Assembly: GCA_019084025.1 (NCBI GenBank)
Contig: JAHRBI010000001.1
Coordinates: forward strand, 1 to 64,000
Reading direction: 5' to 3'
Length of the DNA: 64,000 nucleotides
Source: Burkholderiaceae bacterium DAT-1
Lineage (GTDB): Bacteria; Pseudomonadota; Gammaproteobacteria; Burkholderiales; Chitinimonadaceae
The translations under genes were made by a program, and so were the position numbers. The stretch's first letter is position 1; each line of letters starts with the position of its first letter. This document shows, one piece after another, positions 19,803 to 28,434 of the stretch. The notes beneath the pieces were generated by a model. It had not been told where the DNA came from. It saw nothing but the letters and a program-made list of their open reading frames with translations, and ran no database searches.

Positions 19803-20315
19803 TTAGCGCGCGAGCAACTGAATGACCTTTTCAGTCACATCCAGATTGGTATTGAAGTAGACAGTTTCGGGTAATACCGCATCAATACGATCTGACTCTG
19901 CAACTTGCCTGATGGCGTGCAAGATTCGCGCATTCATCACCTGAAGTTCTTCGCTTTTGCGCTGTGCCAGCTCTTCCCTGAATTGACGGGATTTGCGCTG
20001 AAACTCAAAATCAAGATTGCTGATTTCCTTTTCCCGTTCGATTCGTTCGGAGACGGTGAGTGCACCTGCATCCTGACTCAAACGCTCCACCTTCTGACGC
20101 AGGAGTGCTTCCATCCCCTTGATCTGCTGCTCGCGTTGCACAAAGTCGGCACGAATACGCTGTTCCGCACTGGCAGCAAAACCAGACTCGGACATCACTC
20201 GATTGGTATCAATCACTGCAATACGCGCAGGCGGTTCATAGCCGTCTGCACAGACACATGCAGACAAACCGATCAACCAAGACACCACTGGCAACTTATA
20301 TCGCAATACAGCCAT
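19803..20315 (-). CDS. OmpH/Skp-family periplasmic protein
   Basis: A 170-residue OmpH-type protein: an N-terminal export signal, a short beta region (RIAVIDTNRVMSES) and a long coiled-coil arm (about 50-130), typical of the Skp outer-membrane-protein chaperone. The ATG at 20315 has GGAG seven bases upstream, so the GTG at 20327 is not used. The signal ends in LSAC, which fits a lipobox, so it may be a lipoprotein. It is not in the usual bamA-skp-lpxD setting and is probably a paralogue of the housekeeping Skp. Confidence 0.82.
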   Translation of the reverse strand: MAVLRYKLPVVSWLIGLSACVCADGYEPPARIAVIDTNRVMSESGFAASAEQRIRADFVQREQQIKGMEALLRQKVERLSQDAGALTVSERIEREKEISNLDFEFQRKSRQFREELAQRKSEELQVMNARILHAIRQVAESDRIDAVLPETVYFNTNLDVTEKVIQLLAR

Positions 20316-20415
20316 GCGGGTCTCCACGCCTTACTTGGAAAATGTAGTGGGCATCATGAGGCGCATGATACACCTGTCAGAATGATTTGCATCATGCCCA
20401 CTAGACTCCATCGTC

Positions 20416-21873
20416 TTACGCCTGATCAGCAGGGGCAGTAGAAATCAGTCGACGCAATGTCGGAATCAATGCAATCAGAACCAAGCCCACCACAACACAT
20501 CCGGTTCCCAGCTGCATAAACTGCGATGCATATACCGGGTTAGATGATTGAATTGCATCAGGTAATTTCCCGGAGAAATCGCCCGCCAGCAGGGATGCAA
20601 GCCCAGTGACCAACATCCATGCCCCCATCATCACCCCTTGGTGCTGACGAGGAGCCAGTTGTCCGACCATGGCATAACCGACCGGGGAAATCAGGAGTTC
20701 CCCCAGTGCCTGACACACGTAATTGATCAGCAACCATACAAATGCCGTTTTGCCATCCACCCCGGCCTGCGCAATCCCGACGGGCAGTACCAGAAAGCCA
20801 ATCCCCATCAACAGCAGAGAAATCGAAAACTGCTTAGGCACGTCGATTTTCCATCCGCGAGCACGCAGACGGGTAAACAGCAGAGACATGAGCGGGCCGC
20901 CCACCACAATCACGACCGTATTAATGTTCTGCACCCACTGCGGAGCAATCTGGATACCCAGCATCATCCGATCCACATTGCGCTCGGCAAACAGATTCAG
21001 TCCGTTAAACGACATCTGGTACAAGGTCCAGAACACCAGCGAACCAATCCACAGAATCAGATAAGCCCACATATTGCCGCGCTCGCGTTGATCTGGATGC
21101 TTGTACGTCATCCAGCATAGCGCGACCCAAACAAACCCGCACACCAGCTTGAGAATCCAGCTTGTATCATCCGCATGCTGCAGGGTGTACCACACAAGCG
21201 GCACCAGCCCAATGACAATTGCGACGCCCACCATCAGGCGCTTTCTGAAATCGGCCTGACTGACTTGCAGGAGAGGGGTACTAATGTCCTTGAGATGTTT
21301 CCAGAAAAACAGACTCAATACTGCAGCCATGGCATTGCCAACAGTGGCAAACATGAAAAGTGAGCGGTAATCCTGCTGATTATGGAGATACCCCGCGACA
21401 GTGAAACCGACAAAAAAGCCGATATTCATACCCGCATAGTTCCACAGGAATGCACCTTCTCGACGGATATCATGTGGCTCGAAACGCTGGGTCAGCATCA
21501 TATTGATACAGGTGACGTTCAGGCCGCTCCCCGTGAGGAACATGCCCAAACCCGCATACAATGCGGGTACCGTACCCATGGAAATGGTCGCGCAGCCAAA
21601 AAACTGCAGCACCATTCCGATCAGAAACAGATTGCGGTTGCTCATCAAGCGGCCACCCATATAGCCGCCAAACATGTGCAAACCATAATTGAATGCACCA
21701 AACAATCCTGTTAAAGCAGAACCTGCTTCAGTCGTAAAACCCAGGCGTTTGGTTGCATACAGAATCAGCGTTGATTGCAGCACCGCATAACCCAGCGTGG
21801 CAAAAATCTGAATAAAAAACAGCGCCCCCGTGCCTTCTGGCGCGTGGGACATCTTCGTTGTAACGGTGGACAA
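20416..21873 (-). CDS. POT/PTR family proton-dependent oligopeptide transporter
   Basis: A major-facilitator protein of about 485 residues with some twelve to fourteen membrane segments. POT-family features include the N-terminal helix FATLGYAVLQSTLILYATKRLG, FLWNYAGMNIGFFVG and the late GELLISPVGYAMV block. It imports di- and tripeptides with protons. The usual ExxER motif of helix 1 is changed (IQIFATLGYAVL lacks the E-x-x-E-R), so proton coupling or specificity may differ from E. coli DtpA. A TTG at 21873 with GGGAG six bases upstream is taken as the start; an ATG at 21852 is the alternative. Confidence 0.88.
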   Translation of the reverse strand: MSTVTTKMSHAPEGTGALFFIQIFATLGYAVLQSTLILYATKRLGFTTEAGSALTGLFGAFNYGLHMFGGYMGGRLMSNRNLFLIGMVLQFFGCATISMGTVPALYAGLGMFLTGSGLNVTCINMMLTQRFEPHDIRREGAFLWNYAGMNIGFFVGFTVAGYLHNQQDYRSLFMFATVGNAMAAVLSLFFWKHLKDISTPLLQVSQADFRKRLMVGVAIVIGLVPLVWYTLQHADDTSWILKLVCGFVWVALCWMTYKHPDQRERGNMWAYLILWIGSLVFWTLYQMSFNGLNLFAERNVDRMMLGIQIAPQWVQNINTVVIVVGGPLMSLLFTRLRARGWKIDVPKQFSISLLLMGIGFLVLPVGIAQAGVDGKTAFVWLLINYVCQALGELLISPVGYAMVGQLAPRQHQGVMMGAWMLVTGLASLLAGDFSGKLPDAIQSSNPVYASQFMQLGTGCVVVGLVLIALIPTLRRLISTAPADQA

Positions 21874-22208
21874 AACAAACTCCCTGCATATACCGGCGAA
21901 GGTGGGCACGTCGCATCGACAGCCCACAGTGTTGACCGAGTGTTTTCTGGATGGCGAGCATTGTCTGTGTGCGGCATGAGTGCGTCAATCCTCACCGAAT
22001 AAGTGCCGACAAATCGCTGATTTTCGCGGGATTAATGCAAATGTGATTGACTTTGGTCGCGCCAATTTCCTTATCAAATCACCATACAGCAGCCTGACCG
22101 AGCGCCATGCTGGCATAGTCTATATTCAGGAAGCCACGCTGATCGACTTATCCATTCTGCGAGTCCGTTGATGCTGTACAACGCTCATCTGCCCCGAGTC
22201 AAAACGAT
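21874..22208. other. Divergent intergenic region between the POT transporter and the hybrid kinase
   Basis: About 335 bases that must carry both divergent promoters. Small frames here have no ribosome site. I see no strong inverted repeat or recognisable operator. Confidence 0.5.
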
Positions 22209-25004
22209 ATGAACATTGCACTTGTGCTCATTTGCGTGCTCATCATTTTGCTTGCGTCAACGCTGTTCGCCATGCACATCCACTATCGACTCCGGCGGCG
22301 AATTGAAGCGGATCTTGATCATCTGCCACTGGCGCTGCTGACGATAGATCGCGCAAGCGGGCATCTACGAAGCTGTAACCAAGTCGCTAGTGCGATGCTG
22401 GAACTCGCCCCCGATAGCAATCTTTTCGAGCTTTTTGGCTCCGACTTCCAGGAAGCCGCACGTGAAATACAGACACCGCATACCGAGCTAGCCATAGAGA
22501 CCCTGATCAATCTGCCATCGGGCAAAACGGTGGAGGTCAGCCTGCAAGCCAAAATTCAGCCCTCCAATGTGCGACACCTGATGGTGATGATTGAAGATAT
22601 TTCACAGCAGAAAATGGATCGTCAGGCGCTGCTTGATGCGTGGATGGATAGTGAAGAACTGTACAACAATGCGTCCGCCGCCTACTTTTCGCTCGACCGA
22701 TCCGGTGCATTCATCCGCATCAATGCAACAGGTAGCCGGTGGCTGGGATACCGGCGGGATCAGCTAGTCGGCAAGATGACTGTCCATGATCTCCTCACCA
22801 AAGATAGCGAATTCAGATTTGCAACGGGCTTTGCCGCACTGGAAGCGCTGGGCGTCATAAATAATCTGGAGCTTGCCTTTACCCGTCAAGATGGCAGCAT
22901 CTTGCCAACCTTAAGCAGTGCCTCTGCACTGTACGATGATGATGGCAATTTCATGTGCAGCCGTTTCACGCTGGTCGATCTGACTGAACGGCAACGCGCC
23001 GAACAATTACTCGCCGAACACCACCGCGATATCGAACGGATGGTTTTGGAGCGCACTGCCGAGCTGCATATGAGCGAGCAGCGCGCCGGTACCATCATTC
23101 GCAATATGCGTGATGGTGTTGTGCATTACGATGAATCCGGACGGATTCTCTCCGGCAATAGCGCGCTTGCCCGCATGTTCGGGTTTGATGAAGACAGCAT
23201 GGTCGGTATGGATATCAGAAAGCTGCTGCCCATCTCACTGGGCGATACTTCGGTCCACCAGCCGACTGAACACGCCCACTTGCATCATCGAGAAATGGAA
23301 GCACGGCACGCTGATGGGCATCTATTTGTCATCGAATTTGCTGCAGATGATCTCTTTGACGATAACGGCATCTCGCATATTGGTGTCGTACATGACATTA
23401 CCAGCCACAAGGAAATCGAACGCGAGCATCAGCGTGCTCGACAGGAGGCTGAACGCCTGGCGCGCGCCAAAAGCGATTTTCTAGCCAATATGAGTCATGA
23501 AATCCGTACCCCTTTGAATGGCGTACTGGGACTGGCACGCATCAGCGTGCGGGAAAATCAGGGGCGAAATAGCCTGGATACCAGCATCAACATTCTGAAA
23601 TCTGCAGAACACTTACTTGGCATCGTCAACGACATACTGGATTTTTCCCGGATTGAGGCCGGCAAACTGCATATTGATGAACACCCCTTTGCAATGCCTG
23701 CCTTTCTGGATCATCTAAGAGGCATCGTCGCCGAACGCGCGGATGCAAAGGGATTGTCGCTTGTGATCACCCAAGCAGACGATGTCCCCGAATGGGTATG
23801 TGGCGACAGCATGCGTCTGACGCAAATTGTCAGCAATTTATTGAGTAATGCGGTGAAATTCACCGAACAAGGGAAGGTTTGCCTCAATGTATCGCGCGTG
23901 AGCGATCAAATCAGTTTTGCCGTGTGTGATACCGGAATCGGCATTCGCGATGATCTGCTTATCCGCCTGTTTCAACCATTCGAGCAAGGTGATAGCTCTA
24001 CCACGCGCAACTACGGCGGGAGCGGTCTGGGTCTGGCCATTTGCCGGCGACTGGCCGATTTAATGCATGGAGAAATCAAGGTCAGGAGTACGCTGGGTGA
24101 AGGTAGCTGCTTCACCCTGACGCTTCCACTCCCTGCCGCCAACCCGATTTCCCGCCTAGGAGAGACGGGAGAGGAGGACGCCATCCATAACAGCTTGTCT
24201 GGCGTATCAGTGCTTGCAGCGGATGATGTCGAAGTCAACAGAATGATCCTCGCCGATATTCTGTCACGTCAGGGCGCCCAGCTCACGCTCGTGGAAAATG
24301 GACTGGAGGCGGTCAATGCAGTTCGCCAAGCACATACGCATTTTGATGTGGTACTGATGGATGTACAAATGCCGGTGATGGATGGCCACACCGCTACACG
24401 GGAAATCCTTGCGTCGCACCCCTCGCTGCCAATTATCGGACTTACTGCACACGCGCTGGCAGAGGAAAGAGAGCGTTGTCTGGCTAGTGGCATGGCAGCT
24501 CATGTGACTAAACCCGTTGATGAAGTGCTGCTGATCCGTACGATGATCGCCCTGTTGCAGGGCAAGGAAGATATTGCGCAGACAATTGAAGCACAACCGT
24601 GTAGCGAGGCAAACCGTGAGCACGCGACATGCTCAGGGCTCATCGACTGGAGCGTGGTTGAGTCACGGTTCCGCAACAACGTCGCATTTGTCAAAAAGCT
24701 GGCGCGAACCGCACTCGATTCGCATCAGGATACGCCCGAGAAGCTGAATGCAGCACGCGCGTCCCAAGACTGGGAAACACTGGGTTTTTTGGTACACAAG
24801 ATTAAGGGGCTGGCGGGAAATCTGGTGGCCGAGTCACTCTTCCAGCTTGCGATCACCACTGAAGACTTCATCCGCCAGCAGCAATTCGAAGAAGCCGCCC
24901 GCATTCTGCCAGACGTTGTCGCACACTTCTCCACGTTATTGTCAGAACTAACGCAATATATAGCCGACGAATCCGTCCCAACGATGTCTGCGGCGATTAG
25001 CTAG
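22209..25004 (+). CDS. Hybrid sensor histidine kinase with PAS, receiver and HPt domains
   Basis: A 931-residue membrane-bound phosphorelay kinase. One N-terminal membrane helix (2-22), three PAS-like modules (about 30-130, 150-265, 290-405), a short coiled coil, then HisKA with H430 (NMSHEIRTPLNGVL), HATPase (N, G1 and G2 boxes, GGSGLGLAIC), a receiver with D718 (VVLMDVQMPVMDG) and a C-terminal HPt with H863 (LVHKIKGLAGNL). All phosphoryl-transfer residues are intact, so a full His-Asp-His relay to a separate regulator is expected. No periplasmic sensor domain is present; sensing is probably cytoplasmic via PAS. It converges on a response regulator and overlaps it by 8 bases. Confidence 0.94.
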   Translation: MNIALVLICVLIILLASTLFAMHIHYRLRRRIEADLDHLPLALLTIDRASGHLRSCNQVASAMLELAPDSNLFELFGSDFQEAAREIQTPHTELAIETLINLPSGKTVEVSLQAKIQPSNVRHLMVMIEDISQQKMDRQALLDAWMDSEELYNNASAAYFSLDRSGAFIRINATGSRWLGYRRDQLVGKMTVHDLLTKDSEFRFATGFAALEALGVINNLELAFTRQDGSILPTLSSASALYDDDGNFMCSRFTLVDLTERQRAEQLLAEHHRDIERMVLERTAELHMSEQRAGTIIRNMRDGVVHYDESGRILSGNSALARMFGFDEDSMVGMDIRKLLPISLGDTSVHQPTEHAHLHHREMEARHADGHLFVIEFAADDLFDDNGISHIGVVHDITSHKEIEREHQRARQEAERLARAKSDFLANMSHEIRTPLNGVLGLARISVRENQGRNSLDTSINILKSAEHLLGIVNDILDFSRIEAGKLHIDEHPFAMPAFLDHLRGIVAERADAKGLSLVITQADDVPEWVCGDSMRLTQIVSNLLSNAVKFTEQGKVCLNVSRVSDQISFAVCDTGIGIRDDLLIRLFQPFEQGDSSTTRNYGGSGLGLAICRRLADLMHGEIKVRSTLGEGSCFTLTLPLPAANPISRLGETGEEDAIHNSLSGVSVLAADDVEVNRMILADILSRQGAQLTLVENGLEAVNAVRQAHTHFDVVLMDVQMPVMDGHTATREILASHPSLPIIGLTAHALAEERERCLASGMAAHVTKPVDEVLLIRTMIALLQGKEDIAQTIEAQPCSEANREHATCSGLIDWSVVESRFRNNVAFVKKLARTALDSHQDTPEKLNAARASQDWETLGFLVHKIKGLAGNLVAESLFQLAITTEDFIRQQQFEEAARILPDVVAHFSTLLSELTQYIADESVPTMSAAIS

Positions 25005-26103
25005 CGGATAGTCCTGCCAGTTGCAGCAGGGGAGCCAATTCGCTCAGCAAATGCGGCAAATGGGGGGTAACCAGCTCCTGCTTGCCCTCATAGAGCAATG
25101 ACAGCGCCGTTTGAATATCCATTGCGGCCATGCTGATATCAGGTAATTTAACCTGATTCCCGCCAGCTTCACGCGCCGCCGACAACCGAGACTCCGCAGC
25201 CACCAGTAAGGCGCTCGCATCATAGCCGCCATCTGTACGGCTATTGGAAACCCCGACGCTGGCAGACAACTGAATTCGCTCGCCACGGAAGGTTACGCGT
25301 GCCTGCGTGACTGTTTGCAACAGGCGATCAGACAGTGAGCCGCATTGGTTGATAGAACAAGACAGCAGCAGGCCGAAGACCGCCTCATCGACCAGCGCAA
25401 AGGTTTCATCCTTGCGCAATTTGCCCGAGAGTGTCTGACCAATCATGGAAACTAATTGAGCAACCGGCGCCTCGCCCAGACGGGCCTTGAGCGCATCAAT
25501 GCCATCCAGTGCAAGTAAAACCAGTGTGACTTCACCGCGATGACGCTTGGCGCTGGCCAGAGATTTTGAAGCTTCGAGCTCGAGCAGATGCCGGCTCGCC
25601 AGTCCGGACTGGACCTCGAGCACGGGCGCTTGCTCACGCGCCAGAGCAAGCCGCTGCAATTCCCGGGACGCTTTTGCCAGTTTGACAGCAGCACTTACCC
25701 GCGACACCATTTCGGTGCGATCTGTTGATTTGGTGATGAAATCGTTTGCGCCACGATCCACTGCCCGCGCCTTCGTATCCGCGTCTTCCTCACCTGAAAT
25801 GATGATGACAGGAATACCCTTCAGGCGATGATCCTGTGACTTACGAATACGGTCAAGCAGGCCAAAGCCATCGAGTCGTGGCATGGTCAGATCACTGATC
25901 AGCACAAAGACCTGATCGTCGGACACCAACCGTTCCCAACCTGCGATGCCGTCTTCTTCCTCGACGATCTCGAACATATTGGCCAGATGCTTGCGAATGG
26001 TCGCCCGCACGATTCGGGAATCATCAACCACCAGCACGCGCGGCAGGCATTCCACCTCTGCCACGTCCCGAGTTACCACATCCGACATACCCAATACATC
26101 CAT
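24997..26103 (-). CDS. Response regulator with degenerate GGDEF domain
   Basis: N-terminal receiver (about 20-140) with the acidic pair VVDDS, phospho-acceptor D71 (LISDLTMPRLDG) and the conserved Lys (FITKS). The C-terminal half has the fold and spacing of a diguanylate cyclase, but where GGDEF should be the protein reads LVDEAVFGLLL (237-247), so the signature is lost. It probably does not make c-di-GMP. A GTP/c-di-GMP sensing or protein-docking role is inference. Convergent with, and overlapping, the hybrid kinase, which could be its phospho-donor. Confidence 0.88.
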   Translation of the reverse strand: MDVLGMSDVVTRDVAEVECLPRVLVVDDSRIVRATIRKHLANMFEIVEEEDGIAGWERLVSDDQVFVLISDLTMPRLDGFGLLDRIRKSQDHRLKGIPVIIISGEEDADTKARAVDRGANDFITKSTDRTEMVSRVSAAVKLAKASRELQRLALAREQAPVLEVQSGLASRHLLELEASKSLASAKRHRGEVTLVLLALDGIDALKARLGEAPVAQLVSMIGQTLSGKLRKDETFALVDEAVFGLLLSCSINQCGSLSDRLLQTVTQARVTFRGERIQLSASVGVSNSRTDGGYDASALLVAAESRLSAAREAGGNQVKLPDISMAAMDIQTALSLLYEGKQELVTPHLPHLLSELAPLLQLAGLSAS

Positions 26104-26291
26104 TCAATTCACGCGAAGATCCCCTCGCCTCCGCACGTGCGTGCCACTCTAACAGCATTCTCTTGTATGCAACAGTCATTGGTCGACAAGCCAACACGAT
26201 ACGCAGCAGCCTTGCTACACTCAGCATATGTCACTTGCAAAAGTGGCATGCTCTTGCATGATTCCTCTGGCTTTGGTGTGGCATTTCAATC

Positions 26292-26624
26292 ATGACAACG
26301 CTTCGCATCCATCTGTCTGCATATCCGCTCGGCTGCAGCGAGCCTGCCAAGGTTCAGTCTGCCATTCGCGGTACGTTTAACGGCATCAGCTGGATTCGCA
26401 ATCGCGACATCGGTGGCGCCTGGCTGACCGAAATCAGCCTAGAAACCCAATATGCGGATGAATATGCCTCACTTGCCCTGGAAGAGAGTGTGTCCATTGC
26501 CATCTGGAAGGCCATCGGGCGCTACGTCAAGGTTGCCGTAGACATTTCCGATGATGCGCGGGATATCGCCATGCAGCGCGAACTGGCCGTCGCGGATTAT
26601 CGAAAGCTCATGGGGATTTTCTGA
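26292..26624 (+). CDS. Hypothetical protein, 110 residues
   Basis: Not recognised. A soluble mixed alpha/beta protein with no signal peptide, membrane helix or cysteine-rich motif; only one Cys (CSEPAK). The ribosome site before the ATG is weak. It stands between the response regulator (divergent, 188 bases) and the fabI-like gene (118 bases), so may be its own unit. Even codon use and lack of a competing frame support a real gene. Confidence 0.65.
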   Translation: MTTLRIHLSAYPLGCSEPAKVQSAIRGTFNGISWIRNRDIGGAWLTEISLETQYADEYASLALEESVSIAIWKAIGRYVKVAVDISDDARDIAMQRELAVADYRKLMGIF

Positions 26625-26742
26625 GCGACAGACGGCATCTGATCCTCATCAAATAGCACACACATCCAACATTGTTGCACTGCAAAAAATCTGCCATGAT
26701 CCAGAGATAGGATGAAGCAAATATCCTGTTCCGGAGCTACAG

Positions 26743-27507
26743 ATGTCATCCAGTCGTCCATTGCGCGGCATTGTCCTTGGCGTGGCCAACGAACACAGCA
26801 TCGCCTGGGGATGTGCACATGCACTGCACGCCGCAGGTGCGGAAGTCGCACTAACCTATCTGAACGAAAAAGCGCGGCCCTTTGTCGCACCACTGGCGGA
26901 ATCGATTGAGGCGCCACTACTGCTGGAATGCAATGTAGAAGTGCCCGGATCGCTCGAGCAGGTCTTTGCCGACCTGAAGCAACGCTGGAATACGATCGAT
27001 TTTGTCATTCACTCGATTGCCTGGGCACCCCTGACCGATTTGCATGGTCCTGTACTGAACTGCTCGGAAGCAGGCTTCCTGCGCGCCATGAGTGTGTCCT
27101 GTCATTCATTGATTCGCGTGGCCAATCTCGCCGCACCGCTTATGTCGGATGGCGGCAGCATCCTCACCATGAGCTATCACGGTGCCCACAAGGTTATTCC
27201 GCATTACGGCATGATGGGCCCCGTTAAGGCAGCGCTGGAAAGTACCGTGCGTTATCTTGCCTACGAACTGGCAGCCCAGGCCATCCGGGTCAACGCCATC
27301 TCTCCGGGCCCCATGCCCACACGCGCAGCCAGCGGGATCGATGAGTTTGATCAATTGATGCAGCATGCAATCGACAATGCGCCCCTGCATCGACTTGCCT
27401 CGCTGGCGGATGTTGGCAATCTGGCAAATTTTCTGACGTCTCCCGCCACCGCAGCCCTCACCGGCAACGTCTATTACGTCGATGCGGGTTATCACATAGT
27501 TGGCTGA
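26743..27507 (+). CDS. Enoyl-ACP reductase, FabI type (SDR)
   Basis: A 254-residue short-chain dehydrogenase very like FabI. It has the NAD-binding GVANEHSIAWG, the catalytic pair of tyrosines and lysine in SYHGAHKVIPHY...GPVK (Tyr-x6-Lys), and the RVNAISPGPMPTRAASGI block. FabI reduces trans-2-enoyl-ACP in fatty-acid elongation. Position in front of pta and ackA suggests a second, pathway-linked copy and not the housekeeping gene; the genome may hold another fabI elsewhere. GGAG lies six bases before the ATG. Confidence 0.88.
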   Translation: MSSSRPLRGIVLGVANEHSIAWGCAHALHAAGAEVALTYLNEKARPFVAPLAESIEAPLLLECNVEVPGSLEQVFADLKQRWNTIDFVIHSIAWAPLTDLHGPVLNCSEAGFLRAMSVSCHSLIRVANLAAPLMSDGGSILTMSYHGAHKVIPHYGMMGPVKAALESTVRYLAYELAAQAIRVNAISPGPMPTRAASGIDEFDQLMQHAIDNAPLHRLASLADVGNLANFLTSPATAALTGNVYYVDAGYHIVG

Positions 27508-27525
27508 TCATAAGGAATCCATTCA

Positions 27526-28434
27526 ATGGACAAGGATGCACTGAAACTCTTGCTGGCGATCGCCGAGCCCCTTCCTCCGATCCGCATGGCCGCCGTGCAT
27601 CCCTGCGATATTGAGTCACTCAAGGGAGTGTTCAAAGCACGCGATCAATCCTTGATCGAGCCGGTGATTGTCGCCCCCAAAGCACAGATACTCGCACTGG
27701 CGGCTGAAGCAGAAATTGATTTGTCCGGCGTCGAGATGATCGATGTACCCCACAGCCATGCAGCAGCCGATACTGCGGCCGAATTGGCGCGCGATAACAA
27801 GGTTCAGGCGCTCATGAAAGGAAGTCTGCATACCGATGAACTATTACGTTCTGCGCTGGCCAGTGCCAACGGTTTACGCACCGAACGTCGCGTCAGCCAC
27901 GTCTTTGCGATGGAAATCCCTGCGTACCACAAGCCGCTTTTCATCACCGATGCAGCAGTGAATGTTGTCCCCGATCTGGCCGATAAGCGCGATATCCTGC
28001 AAAACGCGATCGACCTGGTGAGGAAGTTAGGCATCGACCAACCCAAAGTCGCCATTCTGGCAGCAGTTGAAACCGTCAATCCCAGCATGCGCGCGACCGT
28101 AGATGCGGCCGCACTCTGCAAAATGGCCGATCGGGGCCAGATTACGGGTGCGATACTGGATGGCCCGCTCGCCTTTGACAATGCCATTTCCCGCGAAGCC
28201 GCCGAGTCAAAAGGCATCACGAGCCCCATTCCGGGCGATGCCGATATCTTGCTGGTACCTGATCTGGAAGCTGGCAATATGCTGGCCAAACAGCTGCAAT
28301 ACCTGGCAGGAGCACATTCTGCAGGCATCGTGCTCGGACTACGCGTACCGGTTGTGCTTACCAGCCGCGCAGACAAGGCGCAATCACGCATGGCATCGTG
28401 TGCGATTGCCAAGATCATGGTGGCACGTGGATGA
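27526..28434 (+). CDS. Phosphate acetyl/butyryltransferase
   Basis: A 302-residue stand-alone PTA_PTB domain protein: converts acyl-CoA and phosphate to acyl phosphate and CoA. The length matches the short Pta/Ptb class, without the N-terminal domains of E. coli Pta. Substrate (acetyl versus butyryl/propionyl) cannot be fixed from sequence. It overlaps the next gene by ATGA and follows the fabI-like gene by 18 bases, so the three form one operon. Confidence 0.9.
   Translation: MDKDALKLLLAIAEPLPPIRMAAVHPCDIESLKGVFKARDQSLIEPVIVAPKAQILALAAEAEIDLSGVEMIDVPHSHAAADTAAELARDNKVQALMKGSLHTDELLRSALASANGLRTERRVSHVFAMEIPAYHKPLFITDAAVNVVPDLADKRDILQNAIDLVRKLGIDQPKVAILAAVETVNPSMRATVDAAALCKMADRGQITGAILDGPLAFDNAISREAAESKGITSPIPGDADILLVPDLEAGNMLAKQLQYLAGAHSAGIVLGLRVPVVLTSRADKAQSRMASCAIAKIMVARG

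Noticed and set aside
26243-26260. A sigma-54-like pair GTGGCATG...TTGCATG before the 110-residue gene
   Set aside because: The GG and GC elements are 11 bases apart and not the required 12; no sigma-54 activator is nearby.
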